Positions 1 through 12,103 of a stretch of 64,000 nt of DNA are shown here, piece by piece. The notes beneath the pieces were generated by a model that was not told the DNA's origin, ran no database searches, and was given only the letters and a program-made list of their open reading frames with translations. The position numbers and the translations under genes were made by a program. Source of the DNA: Ryuthela nishihirai (lineage: Eukaryota; Arthropoda; Arachnida; Araneae; Heptathelidae); the NCBI GenBank assembly GCA_038380435.1, contig JAWZYU010000013.1:7701901-7765900 (forward strand), read 5' to 3'. Within the stretch, counting starts at the first letter, position 1. Each line of letters begins with the position of its first letter.

Positions 1-1906
1 AGACAGAATTATTTGAGTGATAAGGCACTTGAGGTTATTTCAGAAAGAACTGCAGGAATGTCCTTAATCAATACCCTACTAGTACTAATAGAAAGTGTTA
101 CAGAGAGTTTAATAAACGTGTAAAAGATCAGTTAGCTACTGATAAGAATCTTTGGCTTAATGGCTTGGCTGACAAAGCTGCGGATGCAGTTAAGCAGCAC
201 AACAGCAGAGAGCTTTACCTGATAGTTAATGTTTTGTGTGGTAGAAAACGGACAGGTATACAGGGATTGAAGGAAAAACAAGGTAAGGTTACAGAACGGG
301 AGGAATCTGTCATGGCTAGGTGGACTTAACATTTCAGTGATGTTCTAAGCAATGTGGATAGTTCTACTCCCATTGTTTGTAATGATGATAGATGCATTGG
401 CAGCTTTAATGTTGGCCCTATAACACAATCTGAAGTTATTTTGGCTGTTTCTAAACTTAAACTTCATAAATCCCCAGGGGTAGATGAAATTACTACGGAA
501 ATGCTTAGAGCTGGGAATGTTTCGGTTACCACTTATATGACTGAAATTTTGAATATCGTTTATGATAAAGGCATGGTTCCTAAGGATTTTACCAGAGTTA
601 TTATTATCCCTATTTTCAAAAAAGGTGATTACAGTTCTTGTAATGACTATAGGGGTATCAACCTATTCTTTGTTCCAGGTAAAGTTCTTTCCATGATTCT
701 GCTTAATAGAATTAAGAATCTGGTTGACAGTCAATTGCGTGATGAGCAATGTGGATTCAGAAGTGGTAGGGAATGTGTGGATCAGATATTTTCACTTAGG
801 CGGATTCTTGAGAAATGTTTAGAGTTTCAGAAACCTTTGGTTGCTAGCTTTGTTGATTTCAAAAAGGCTTTCGATTCTGTTGATCGTCATAATTTGTGGT
901 TGATTGTGAAATCATATGGTATACCTGACAAGTTAGTTAACCTAATGAAAGCTCTCTATAATAACACTGAGTCGTGTGTGAGAGTTGTAGCAATTGGTTT
1001 AGCATTACTTCTGGTGTTCGACAAGGGTGCATTTTGTCTCCTTTTCTCTTTAGCTTGGTTATTGATTATGTTATGCGAAATTCACTTCAAGGGGAAGATT
1101 TTGGCCTTAAATGGACTGGAGATACGGAAATTTCTGATTTAGATTGTGCTGATGATTTAGCCCTTTTGGCAAATGATGTTGATGAGATGAACTCTTTCAT
1201 TTGAGCTGTTGATTATAAACAAGGTTTGGTTATAAACAGAGAGAAAACTAAAGTGATGAAAATTGGTCAGGCGGGCTGTGATTCAGTTAATCTGAATGGT
1301 TGCAGTCTTGAGCAGATGTCACAGTTTAATTACCTTGGGAGCTATGTAACAGATAATGGTGATGTGCGGCATGAGATTAACAGACGAATAGGGATTGCTG
1401 CCGGGACTTTTAAGAACCTATGGAGAGTGTGGAGAAATAGGCGTATACACCTAAAGACTAAAATTAGACTGTATAATAGTTTGGTTCTTTCTAGGGTTAG
1501 TTATGGTAGTGAAAATTGGACACTTTGTAAACAAGATAACAGGAAACTAGATGTTTTTGATTCTAGATGCTTACACAGTATCTTGGGCGTTTGTTGGTTC
1601 AACTTTGTAACTAATGATGAGGTTAGGCAAAGGAGTCGCCAACCTCCTTTAAGCAGCATATTGTGCAGAGAGAGACTCCGTTGGTTTGGCCATGTTGCCC
1701 ATATGGATAATTATATATTGGCGAATAGGGTTATGAACAGTGTGTCTAAAGGCCTCAGAAAGAAGGGGAGAGCTAGGATGCGGTGGGCAGACAATGTGAA
1801 ACAGCACCTTATTAGAATTGGTGTGCAGTGGCCAGATGCAGCAGATGCAGCTCATGACAGATATGTTTGGAGAACTAAAGTGCATGGTCTGGTTGGACCT
1901 CTGTAG
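1..1906 (+). pseudogene. RTE reverse transcriptase, broken (copy A)
   Basis: Reverse transcriptase of RTE copy A, which would copy element RNA at a nicked chromosomal target. Visible in order: the linker (KRVKDQLATDKNLWLNGLAD), RT motif A (VASFVDFKKAFDSVDR), motif B (ITSGVRQGCILSPFLFSL), motif C, motif D (VINREKTKVMKIG), motif E (FNYLGSYV) and the C-terminal domain ending LVGPL. It is not functional. A TAA at 328-330 interrupts the linker (MARWT then stop, where sister copies read MARWAEHF), there is a frameshift near 980-1000, and another gap follows ONSFI at about 1204, where the DETGSRV segment is shortened. The catalytic YADD box reads CADD. The readable pieces lie at 354-1142, 974-1204 and 1226-1906. 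Confidence 0.85.
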
Positions 1907-1945
1907 CCCATGGCTGCTTGAGAATGATGATGATGATGATGATGC
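1..1945 (+). mobile_element. RTE-clade LINE, copy A (3' part)
   Basis: Non-LTR retrotransposon, cut at its 5' side by the window edge. The sequence opens inside the linker between endonuclease and reverse transcriptase, and the copy ends in a short ATG/ATT-type microsatellite tail (about 1924-1945). A very short 3' UTR with a microsatellite tail, and a C-terminus resembling BovB-type RTE proteins (GRxRMRWADNVKQ, then WRTKVHGLVGP), place it in the RTE clade. Five related copies lie in this window at 9413-12650, 18325-21505, 35201-37187, 37730-40564 and 59888-63244. Confidence 0.85.
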
Positions 1946-2339
1946 AAATAAAAAATTTGGTCTGACACGAAACACACCCAATAGAGCTGCGCACAATTTG
2001 CTTGTCTTTTGAAAAGTTCTCTATCAACAGATTTGGACAACGTGAAATTTCCCAAATGCTTGACCGTCTTGTCCTAAATTTCTTCTACTGATTTTCCATT
2101 GGCTGCTTCCTATTCAGGGATGAAATTACGGAGGGTGTTCAAAAAGCTCTTGACACGGCTCTTTAGATTCGTACTCGTTCCTCCGTAGTTAACAAGCTAC
2201 GAATGTTGAAAGCTGGTCTAACTTCTCATTACATCTTAAAATGAAAGGCCGTATCATCATTACTTTGCTGGGGGCGGGTAAATATCGGTCTGCGAAATCC
2301 GTTCATTGTTGCGATAGAGTCTACTAAAGATAGGGAAAT

Positions 2340-3345
2340 ATTTTACATTTTCACAAGGATGCAGCGTGGGGAAGATGAGAAAAAATCATGCTGATTTAAC
2401 ACAAGCATATGGGGATCACGTCTATTCATTCAGATGGCACTGTTACAAGATGGATGCGCAAATCCAGAGATGGACAACGGAGCTCCAAAGACTTGTTTCG
2501 TGTAGGATGACTGAAGGAGGTCGTGAACGAGAGGAGCATCGCTGCTGTTCGTGAACTCATTAAGGAAACCCACACATCACCATTCAAGTAATAAGTTTAG
2601 ATGTCATTGTATCGATTGGCAGTGTGGAACAATTATCCATCAACATTTAAAGTTACGAATGATCTGTGCCGAATGAGTACCTCAGAAACTGACAGAACAG
2701 CAAAAAAGGGAAATGTTTGAATCTAGTGGCACCAAACGGCTAACAGACATTGTCACAGGTGATGAGATGTGGTTTTATTACTATACAACTCCCAGAAAGA
2801 TCGACAACTATGTTTTGGCTGGGAAAGATGAACCACATCCCCAAATTCGACAACAAAATTTTTGCTCAGGGAAGAGGATGTCACACTTTTTTTTTTCTGT
2901 TCCCAAGGAGTAGTAATCGTGGACAACTAAGCTGGAAAAAAGGACTACAAATGGCCAATACTATACCAACATTAATTTGCCCAAAATGGTTAAGCAGATG
3001 AAGGAGCAGCACCCAACAACAGGCGTGTAAAGGGTTCCTTCTTCATGACAATGCCAGGGCTCACGAAACGCAGCTAGTTATGGCCTCTCTGGAGCAGGAT
3101 GAAATGAAACAGTTGCCCCAATTCGCATATTCACCCGATTTTGCACAATGCTATTTTTGGTTGTTCCAAAATTTAAAAAGGAACTTGCTGGGAAGACTTT
3201 TTCAAGGGTGCAAGACCTTGCAAAATGCATTCATTCCGAGTTGAGGAGTATTCCACAACAAGTACCACCAAATCGTCCAGAACTGGTGTAGACGTAGGCA
3301 ACTTTGCATTTCATGCTGAAGAGGAGTACTTTGAAGGAAAATAAA
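2340..3345 (+). pseudogene. decayed mariner (DD34D-type) transposase
   Basis: Remnant of a mariner transposase, scattered over several frames. Recognisable stretches are QAYGDHVYSF near 2400, a SIAAVRELIKET-like stretch near 2540, a QKLTEQQK segment near 2690, IVTGDEMWFYYY with the first catalytic Asp near 2760, FLLHDNARAHETQ with the second Asp near 3040, and YSPDFAQCYFWLF near 3130. The last block aligns with the usual mariner SPDLAPSDYHLF, and the third catalytic Asp, expected 35 residues after the second, is Tyr. Many frameshifts and stops separate the blocks. No clear terminal inverted repeats were found, so element ends are not called. The family assignment is firm; inactivity is certain. 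Confidence 0.75.
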
Positions 3346-5651
3346 AGTTTGTTGAGATGAGTGCAATGGTTTTTGTTCTGCAGATGCATGTCGAGAACCT
3401 TCCTAATTATCTCGTTATGCGCATTATGGCCTTAGCTGCCAATGCGCCATAATGTGCGTCATCACTCTGCTCTCCTTCCGGTGTCTGCCTAACTAACCAT
3501 TTAATCACCAAAAACTATTATGTAGCCTAATTTTAGTTCTTAAATGTATACGCCTATTTTTTTCAAAATATCCCGAAAATTTTAAATGTCTTAGCATCAA
3601 TCAGTGATGATGCATTTGAACCTTAAATGACCCTTTAGTCTTGTTGCTGCAGAGTCAGTCTCTGGATATGAAAAGACTAGTCTTGTAAATATCTTGAATG
3701 AAATAAACTTATTCAATTTCCACTTTTCCTTTTGTCTGGCGAAGAGGATCTTCCGTGTCAACTCAACCTCGATTAAACCTCTTTGATATTCTTGGAACAT
3801 AAAAACTCTCCTAGGCTTTTTGACACTGAATGGATCTTTTAACTTAGAAAGATTGTTGATAGAAAATATGTATCTTAATCTCAAATAGCTCCCCAGCTTT
3901 ATCAGCCCGATCACGGTTGCTGCCACTTCACCATTCTTGTCACCCTATTTGGTCAAGAGCAGATAGTTTCCATTCTTCTTAATTCCTTTCTAATATTGGG
4001 ACTTCTCTGTTGTTGAAGGAGCCGATTCTGCCTGAGGAGAATTCGCCACATCAAAGGAGGAACCGAGTTCAGAAAGTAATCCAGGAGATGCTCTGCCAGT
4101 CGTTCTCTGTCCGGCAGTAAAGCTAGATGCTGGCTGACATGGAGTCCTCGACACGCGCTGCAATGGGGATTTTCGATCCGTTTTGGCAGCCATGAAAAAC
4201 GCACCAAACCTTAATATGACGAAAACGCTGGTTGGGTAAAAGTAAACATTTTTTCGAGACTTTAGAACTGCTCTCTCTTACGAATGGATGTTGTTCCTTC
4301 TGCTATTCGCGATCATTATTGCTCTTGAATTATCCCGGCTGACGTCATATTGGGTATATTTCGTTTTGTCGAAGCTCCGGGAGCTTCCCTTCAATGCATT
4401 TGCGCAACAATATCTCGACTCTCCATTGGCTGGGAATGAGAACGTGGCCCACGAGAGAAGACGATACAGTGATGCGAGAGGTCCTCTGAAGGTGGGGAAA
4501 AAATGAAAGCTTTATACTGGTTCGATAGGGCAGGACTTGAAAGGGGGTGGGGTATACATAGAAGTGGGAGAAGTCGATATGCTTTAACCAGAATTGAATG
4601 CTGAACCCAACCAGTAAACAAATAAATATAGGAGGGAAATAATCCCGATTCCAAAACTTGCAATAAATACTTTTTAGAAAGATAGCGCATTATTTCACAA
4701 AAATTATGCAAATTACCTCTTTTATCGATTCGGTTAAGCTAAAAAGTTTGTTTCTGTAACGATCAAAGTTCAGCTAAGAAGTTCGGCTAACGTCATCGGC
4801 GATGAGGCTAGCCGACCTGGTGCACGAACCGTAAGAAAATCCGGAATGGAAGCGTAAAGCTCTGTTGACCTTTCTAATGGACGTTTGTTGGATTGCCGAG
4901 CGGAGGACACAAGTGCACCACCTGGCGAGTGAAGGTTGGCGGAAGTGTTGATGGCGCTAAGCAGCAGGTGGCAGCAGCAACATTCACGCAACTGTCAGTC
5001 GGGCTTGTCAACCCACCGGCCGCCTTCCCTTTCCTCCGCTGGCGAGGATCTTTCATCTTAACTAGCAGGTTGGGAGAATAACCAGATGAAGACGTGAAAG
5101 GAGATAGGAAAAGCTTAGCGAATGAAAATCCGATGGGCTCACGAGAAGGAAGACAGATAGGGAATAGGAAGAGGAAAGGTGCAAGGAAGGGGAGTGAACA
5201 TGGAAAGGGAATGGAATTTCAAAATGAAAGTGAATACGTCTAGGAAAGAGAAGATCGATGAAAGAACGATTCACGAAATGGCAGAGAAGGTGAGTAAAAA
5301 AAGAAGATAAAAATCTCATTCTCTCTGGATCCATCGATTTCAACTTGAAATGATTCATCGCATAATCTTAGATTTTAATTTCGCAGATCCTCAAAGTGAT
5401 CCTCAAAGCTTTTTATTTCGCAAAATATTTAATGTTACAGAAGGAACAACATTAAAAAATTCTGCCTTTTCCTCCCCCCCCCCCCACTAAGAAAAAACCA
5501 AAAAAAAAAGAACGTAATCTTACCTAGTGCAGGAGAACCTTCCATCCTCTGATGGTAGTGAGTCTCTTTGAGCTCAATCTTTCCGAGATTTTCTCCACTT
5601 AAAAGCAAAGTAAGAGAATCAAAACATAGACAAATTCACAGGTGAAAAGGG

Positions 5652-5750
5652 TGAACGTAATAAGCCGTAGCTTTTGAATAAATGTTTCCTGAAGGACATT
5701 TCTATTTAAAAGATTACAGATGGCCTTTATATACATTTATATGAGCAAGG
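5652..5750 (+). repeat. direct repeat, copy 1
   Basis: About 100 bp running from gaacgtaataagccgtagc to tttatatgagcaagg. It recurs in the same orientation at 6873-6975 with a few substitutions and a diverged middle. The spacing is about 1.2 kb. It could be a local duplication or two copies of one short repeat; no element ends are visible. Confidence 0.7.
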
Positions 5751-6872
5751 TGAGAAACAAGAGGGCGGCAGGCATCGAATTAATAAATCCTACATTGTGC
5801 AGGGGAACGATACATCGCCCGATTTCAGAAGGCCTCGTTCAGCTGAATCGTCGTGGCCGTCTTTTGGCATGGAAATCTTTTTTGTCATTTTGCAGCACAA
5901 AACTGTGTCCCGGATGTGGAATTTTTTCTGAGCAAACTGAGTATGGAGTCGGTGCGGCGAACATTTGCAGCGAGGATCGTGGCGCTTTGTGGTAAGTGTT
6001 CACTATTGTGGCGGCTGTCAGGGAAGCAATTCAGCTGTTGCTGCTGGGGAAGATGAAGGAGCAGGTGCAGGGAGACGATTCGTACCGTAGTTGGAGTTTC
6101 TGGCGGCAGAGCAAGTCTGCCCCTCTCCTCAGCGTCTCAGCTGCCGCGGATACAAACACAGCAGAGGTCGAGGAATGATGTAACTGTTGACGTGGTAAGG
6201 GCGGAATGTTTTGACTGCACGAGGGAGGAAGTGTAGGAAATGACGTGCTTCGAGGTGAGAGACGGGAAGAGATTTAATGGAATTGAACTTTTCTAGAATT
6301 GGAAAGTTAACGGGATAAGATTTCGGTGGAAGCTGAATGAGGAGAGTGGACGAGAAGAACACAACGAAGAGGATTCTGGGCAACGTTTGATCGGAAACGA
6401 AATTTTGAAGAACAAACGCTTTTAACAATGGCATTGGGGAAAGAAGAACTTTTTCTTCAGAAGGAGCAGCGACGTGTTGCAATGGTTAGATAAAGGTGAA
6501 CAGGACCCCGGCCCTAGATATTTTGCCGCCGGAGCGAACTTGGACTCTTCCGCCCCTTTCTCCAAGTCCGATTTTTGATATTAATGATTAATTTAGCTCT
6601 TTTTAATGTCATTTTTAGAAGCAATTGAAAATGATCTTCTGAAAAATAGATCGTACATTCTCCAGTCAGACTTAGTGCAGCCGTGGTGACAGCCCACTCC
6701 AAGAAAGAAACGATTTGAAATTAGAAAAAGGATTGTGATATTTCAAAACGATTTCGTTTCTTACAGTTTTTTGGAAATGTTTCCATGCTCAAAAACTAAT
6801 TTGAAAAATTAAGTTTTAAGAGAATCCCTTCGTATAGGAAATAAACAACGGACAGATTGAATGGAATGAAGG

Positions 6873-6975
6873 AGAACGTAACAAGCCGTAGCTTTTGAGT
6901 AAATATTTCCTGAAATACGTCAAATTCCTAAAAACATTACAGATGGCCTTAATCTATACATTTATATGAGCAAGG
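6873..6975 (+). repeat. direct repeat, copy 2
   Basis: Second copy of the ~100-bp repeat at 5652-5750. The outer parts (the aagccgtagcttttgagtaaat and acagatggcctt segments) match best and the centre differs. It abuts the 3' end of the Jockey-like LINE that begins near 7000 on the minus strand. Confidence 0.7.
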
Positions 6976-7288
6976 GTATTTTTGTGATCTGACCCTATCA
7001 TTGTCTTGATAATAAATATAGTTCATATTTATATTTAAAAGTTCTTCATAATTCCATTGCAGCAGTATCCCTCTGGAATCTCTTCATTCCAAATCTTAAT
7101 GCCAATGTATCGTGCTATCTCTGACCTACAGATTTCTTATAAAGAGGCAACATGATCTTGTTCTTAAGTCGAGTATCATAACTGAAAGATTAAGTTCTTT
7201 CTAAACAGGAGTAAAGTTCAGAGTACTCTACCATTTTATTCTTCACTCTGTACATAAAATTCCCCATAAAATACTTGTAAATGTTATA

Positions 7289-7883
7289 TACAGGGTGTCT
7301 CAAAAATATAGGTACAAACTTTTAGGGGATGTAGATAACATATAAAGGAATGAGAATTGCATAGGGACCCATAACCGGAAACGTTACTGTAAGTCAATAG
7401 GCGGCGCTGTTCATCAGTGCGCTAGAGGGGAAATTTCGGATTTCCTCATTCCAGTGGTAGTCGGCTGACGAAGAGCATGCAAAGGTATTCAAACAGGGAG
7501 CTGGCAGACATGCACTTAGTGTTTGAAATAGCTGAGGGCAACGGACGAGCCGCTCAACGAATAATCGAGAACGCTTCCCACACGGACATGTACCGGGCCA
7601 CCGTTTGTTTGCGCGTGCGCATCAAATCATCGCGTCTCATGGTGGAAACTTCGAGCATCTGCTGTAACATTATGAAATGTATCATCTAGTACGCCATTTG
7701 TAATAATTATGTCCAATAAATGCTTTCCCATTAATCACTGTCTTGTGTCCTTTCAGATCTTGTACCTCTGCTACCACTTTCCCATGACGTTTCTGGTTGT
7801 GGGTTCCTATGCAATTCTCATTCCTTTAGATGTTATCTATTTCCCCCTAAAAGTTTGTACCTATATTTTTGAGACACCCTGTA
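7289..7883. mobile_element. mariner-type MITE with ~98-bp inverted repeats
   Basis: A 591-bp element at 7291-7881, flanked by TA on both sides (7289-7290 and 7882-7883). Its two ends are inverted repeats of about 98 bp that begin cagggtgtctcaaaaatata and differ at only a few positions. Inside, 7477-7690 encodes the first ~35 residues of a mariner-family DNA-binding domain (RYSNRELADMHLVFEIAEGN) and then breaks off, with no catalytic domain. It is therefore an internally deleted, nonautonomous derivative. The N-terminus resembles that of the full element at 12984-14468, but the terminal sequences differ, so it comes from a different subfamily. It sits inside the Jockey-like LINE. Confidence 0.9.
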
Positions 7884-7894
7884 TATATATTTAT

Positions 7895-9411
7895 TATTCC
7901 ATTTTCTGCCATCAAGTGTTGTACCGGATTTCTGTAATTTAATCTCAGAATATATATCACAATTATCTTTTGCAGACAAAATAAACAATTCAAATGGGCT
8001 GAACTAGCATCTCCCCAAATATTAATTCCATATATTAAGTGTGGGTACACTAATGCATAATATAAATTTATCAGAGTTTGTTGATTTACATAATTTTTTT
8101 ATCCTTCCAATCGTTCCAATACTTTTTGAAATAGTCGCTCTTAGCTGGTTAATATGATAATTCCAAGTTAAATTAGCATCTAGTGAGATCATTTACCAAA
8201 ATACCTATTTCATTATAATTTAATTTTTTATTCTTGTTCTTAAAGACCATACATTTTGTTTCAGAAATATTTATAAAGAGTTTATTACATGTTATCCATT
8301 TATGAGCATTTCCAATTAGAGTATTTGTTTCTTCTACTAAAATTCTTACATCAGTACGGAAAGCAATGACATTTATATCATCTTCATACATCACTAATTT
8401 AGCTGCTCCCTTTTGTGATCGAATATCATTTACATACAAAATAAATAATAAAGATCCTAGTACAGAACCATGTGGCACTCCCCTATAGAATTTTATTTAT
8501 TCAGATATATAGTCCTTTTAACTTGCCAAAGCGCTGATGTTTGATGACATAGGTAGCTTTCCAATTACTTTTCCTCAGTGTCCAATCTTTTCCAGAATTT
8601 TATGATCTACACAGGTCTAAATAGACAGCCGAGCCAACTCGCTGATGTTCAAGATTATTAACAATATAATCATGTCCCGTGGCCGAGTGGTTAGCACGCT
8701 TGGCTACTGATCTAAGGGACCTGGGTTCGAGCCTCGGATTAGGCATGGATGTGTGTGTCGTTTTTCTGCTGAGGTCCTGCCATCCTCTCAGATCTCCTAC
8801 TGTGGCATATAAACTGACAGGCTTCTGTCAGACCTCTGTGGCAAGCAGCTGCTTGAGGGGGTATTTATTTATTTTATTTATCTATAAGAGCACATTGTCC
8901 AGATTTACCATGCTGAAAACCATGTTGTTCTGGTATAATTAGTTTTCTATCTGATATAAATTTATATATACATTTCTGCATTAATTTCTCAAAAACCTTA
9001 GCAAAAACTGACAGTAAAGAAGTAGGTCTATAATTCTTTATGTCTTCCAAATTTTTACTCTTATGAACAGGTACGATTTTTGCCAGATTCATTTCATTTG
9101 GAAAAATTTCCTTCTGAAGTGACAAATTGAAAATATGTGTCAGGGGAACCTTAATTTCATTTTTAACATTTTTAATTATATTTATTGAGATATCATCAGG
9201 CCCACAATCAATATTAGGTTTCATTATACTTATAACATGACGTATATCATCTTCAGTAAATGAATCAATATATAAACTATTCGGAAAACTGTATCCATAA
9301 TATTTAGGTTGTACTTGATTACTTGTATTAACATCGGCTGCTAGATTTTCTGTAATACTTTTAAAATATTGGTTGGAATTTGTAGCTTTTTGTGCATCAA
9401 TAGTTAGTACC
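7895..9411 (-). pseudogene. Jockey/CR1-like reverse transcriptase, broken
   Basis: Reverse transcriptase of the minus-strand LINE. From N to C: ITENLAADV near 9340, a CGPDDISINIIKN motif near 9190, IFPNEMNLAKIVPVHKS and NYRPTSLLSVFAKVFEKL near 9060, and EQHGFQHG near 8910. A SINE-B then intrudes at 8675-8864. A decayed motif A (VYLDLC) follows near 8630, then PHGSVLGSLLFILYVNDI near 8450 and the catalytic box YEDD near 8390, where the usual form is YADD. ISETKCMVF lies near 8260, and the connection to the C-terminal YGINIWG block is near 8040. Several frameshifts and stops are present. The clade is Jockey/CR1-like rather than RTE, judged from the NYRPISLL-type motif and the GSVLGPLLF block. 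Confidence 0.75.
8675..8864 (+). mobile_element. SINE-B, tRNA-derived
   Basis: Complete copy of a ~190-bp SINE. The head is tRNA-like (tggccgagtggttagcacgc as an A-box region, ggttcgagcct as B box) and the body runs to the shared tail gcagctgcttgagggggtat. It lies inside the Jockey-like LINE and splits its RT. No clear target duplication was seen. The tRNA-like head is not a functional tRNA gene, since no second half of a cloverleaf follows. Confidence 0.9.
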
Positions 9412-9412
9412 T

Positions 9413-9484
<72 letters not shown>
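9413..9484 (+). repeat. (ATC)n microsatellite, tail of RTE copy B
   Basis: About 24 ATC/CAT triplets form the 3' tail of the minus-strand RTE copy B. Sister copies carry only about 4-8 triplets, so this tail has expanded after or during insertion. The poly-histidine ORF that crosses it is spurious. Confidence 0.95.
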
Positions 9485-9486
<2 letters not shown>

Positions 9487-9500
9487 CAAGCAGCTATGGG

Positions 9501-10768
9501 CTACGGAGGTCCAACCAGACCGTGCAATTTAGTTCTCCAAGCAAGTCTATTCTGAGCTACATCTACTGCATCTGGCCACTGCACACAAATTCTAACAAGG
9601 TCCTGTTTGACATTGTCTGCCCACCGCATCCTAGGTCTCCCCTTCTTTCTGAGGCCTTTAGGCACACTGTTCATAATCCTATTCGCCAATATATAATTAT
9701 TCATAAGGGGAACATGGCCAAACCAACGGAGTCTCTCTCTGCACAATATGCTGCTTAAAGGAGGTTGCAAACTCCTTCGCCTAATCTCATCATTAGTTAC
9801 AAAGTTGAACCACCTAATGCCCAAAATACTGCGTAAGCATCTGGAATCAAAAGCATCTAGTTTCCTGTTATCTTGTTTACAAAGTGTCCAAGTTTCACTA
9901 CCATAACTAACCCTAGAAAGAACCAAACTATTATACAGTCTGATTTTAGTCTTTAGGTGTATACGCCTATTTCTCCACACTCTCCATAGGTTCTTAAAAG
10001 TCCCGGCAGCAATCCCTATTCGTCTGTTAATCTCATGCCGCACATCACCATTATCTGTTACATAGCTCCCAAGATAATTAAACTGTGACACATGCTCAAG
10101 ACTGCAACCATTCAGATTAACTGAATCACAGCCTGCCTGACCAATTTTCATCACTTTAGTTTTCTCTCTGTTTATAACCAAACCTACTTTACTACCAGTC
10201 TCATCAACAGCTCGAATGAAAGAGTTCATCTCATCAACATCATTTGCCAACAGGGCTAAATCATCAGCGTAATCTAAATCAGAAATTTTCGTATCTCCAG
10301 CCCATTTAAGGCCAAAATATTTCCCTTGAAGTGAATTTCGCATAACATAATCAATAACCAAGCTAAAGAGAAAAGGAGACAAAATGCACCCTTGTCGAAC
10401 ACCAGAAGTAATGCTAAACCAATTGCTACAAGCCTTACCAACTCTCACACACGACTCAGTGTTATTATAGAGAGCTTTCATAATGTTAACTAACTTGTCT
10501 GGTATACCATATGATTTCACAATCAACCACAAATTATGACGATCAACAGAGTCGAAAGCCTTTTTGAAATCAACAAAGCTAGCAACCAAAGGTTTCTGAA
10601 ACTCGAAACATTTCTCAAGAATCTGCCTAAGTGAAAATATCTGATCCACACATCCCCTACCACTTCTGAATCCACATTGCTCATCACGCAATTGACTGTC
10701 AACCAGATTCTTAATTCTATTAAGCACAATCATGGAAAGAACTTTACCTGGAACAGAGAGTAAGTAGG
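9501..10768 (-). pseudogene. RTE reverse transcriptase, C-terminal part (copy B)
   Basis: Best-preserved RT reading frame in this copy: about 420 codons without a stop from SVPGKVLSMIVLN to the C-terminus LHGLVGPP. Motifs in order are FRSGRGCVDQIF, VASFVDFKKAFDSVDRHN (motif A), ITSGVRQGCILSPF (motif B), LDYADDLALLAND (catalytic YADD, intact), VINREKTKVMKIG, NYLGSYVTDNGDV and the C-terminal WFGHV and GRPRMRWADN. A four-base insertion near 10760 throws the upstream part out of frame, so the protein is split from its N-terminal half. The open frame upstream of SVPG is an artefact of that shift. Confidence 0.85.
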
Positions 10769-12068
10769 CTGATACCCCTATAGTTATCACAAGAACTGCG
10801 ATCACCTTTTTTGAAAATAGGGATAACAATAGCTCTGGTAAAATCCTTAGGAACCATGCCTTTATCATAAAAGATATTCAGAATTTCAGTCATCCAAGTG
10901 GTAACCGAAACATTCCCAGCTCTAAGCATTTCCGTAGTAATTTCATCTACCCCTGGGGATTTATGAAGTTTAAGTTTAGACACAGCCAAAATAACTTCAG
11001 ATTGTGTTATAGGGCCAACATTAAAGCCACTAATGCATCTATCATCATTGCAAACAATGTGAGTAGAACTAATTACATTGTTTAGAACATCACTGAAATG
11101 CTCAGCCCACCTAGCCATGACAGAATCCTCCCCTTCTATAACCTTACCTCGTTTATCCTTCAATCCTTGTATGCTGTCCGTTTTGTACCACACAAAACAT
11201 TAACTATCTGGTACAGCTCTCTGCTGTTGTGCTGTCTAACTGCTTCCTCGGCTTTGTCAGCCAAACCATCAAGCCAAAGATTCTTATCAGCAGCTAACTG
11301 ATCCTTTACAAGTTTATTAAGGTCTCTGTAATGCTTTCTATTAGTACTAGTAGGGTATTGATTAAGGGCATTCCTGCAGTTCTTTCTTTCCGAAATAAGC
11401 TCAAGTGCCTTATCACTCAGATAATTCTGTCTCCTCTGCTCCTTTTTTCTTAAAAGAGTACTGTTAGTGTCCAAAAAAGCCTGTTTAAAATGATCCTATT
11501 CTTACTCAACTTCAGTAGTAAGCATACCATGACTGTCATAATGACTAAGTAACCTATCATGGTAAGTTTTGGCAATAACTGGGTCTTTCAGAGCTTGAGT
11601 ATTAAAAGTAAATTTTTTAACCCGAGCACAACACTTTTTAAGTTTAAGTTGGAAGACACTTTTAACAAGATAATGGTCAGATTCAACTTCAGCTCCTCTA
11701 TATGACCTGGTATTCCTAACAGAAGTAGCCCATTTGCTGTTAACTAATATTTAATCAATCATATTCTTATACAGCCCATCGGGTGAAACCCATGTGTACT
11801 TATGTACGTCGCGGTGTTTGTGATAAGTGTTAGTTATTCTGAAACCATTGAGTTTACTTACCTGTAGAACACGTTGCCCATTGCCATTGCAGCTACCAAT
11901 ACCAAAAGGGCCTATCACTATTCCCCAAAGGACAGAGTCAGTACCAACTTTAGCATTGAAGTCACCTAGAACAAGGGTAATATCTCCTTTCTTGACAGAA
12001 TTCAAAATATCCTGAGGTTGTCCGTAAAACCTATCCTTCTCATCCTCATAATCAGAGACATGGGGCAA
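10769..12068 (-). pseudogene. RTE endonuclease/linker, truncated and frameshifted (copy B)
   Basis: N-terminal half of the RTE protein. The APE-type endonuclease keeps its second half, GDFNAKVGTDSVLWG (catalytic DxN) near 11960, but the block with the first catalytic Asn and Glu is deleted. The SDH block near 11690 reads ESDHYLVKS and the linker follows (YLSDKALELISERKNCRN near 11400, MARWAEHFSDVL near 11110, AVSKLKLHKSPGVDEITTEM near 10960). At least three frame breaks occur: a stop at about 11752, a stop replacing the first residue of EEWDHFKQ near 11505, and a shift in KRTAYKD near 11175. It cannot be active. Confidence 0.8.
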
Positions 12069-12103
12069 AGATCCGTTCCTCCACTACTGAAGGCTGAAGC
12101 CAT

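Larger units (their letters stand above)
3376..7000. other. unrecognised intergenic stretch
   Basis: No known protein family, RNA gene or mobile-element end was recognised here. There is a near-perfect hairpin at about 3419-3458 (gcgcattatggc pairing with gccataatgtgcg), a C-run and A-run at 5475-5510, and a purine-rich stretch around 5090-5300. A minus-strand ORF at 3990-4193 starts MAAKTDRKS and has a gene-like composition but no recognised homology. A separate minus-strand ORF at 3597-3926 (109 aa) is also unidentified. Neither is supported enough to be called a gene. Confidence 0.5.

Noticed and set aside
3990..4193. Small minus-strand gene beginning MAAKTDRKS
   Set aside because: 67 codons only, no recognised domain and no splice signals that extend it. 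Composition is gene-like but the evidence is too weak.
8675..8750. tRNA gene (and the other tRNA-like heads at 12900, 23830, 43170, 49640, 51950, 55600, 59780)
   Set aside because: Only the A- and B-box regions resemble tRNA. Each continues into a SINE body, and several have target duplications around the whole unit.
9373..9555. Poly-histidine protein
   Set aside because: It arises from translating the (CAT)n tail of RTE copy B in reading frame; there is no gene context.
9522..9758. Plus-strand ORFs of about 60-130 aa repeated in the RTE copies (for example MQFSSPSKSILSY and MLSPPSHDRILPF types)
   Set aside because: They are antisense shadows of the RTE coding strand, recur with every copy and have no independent motif.
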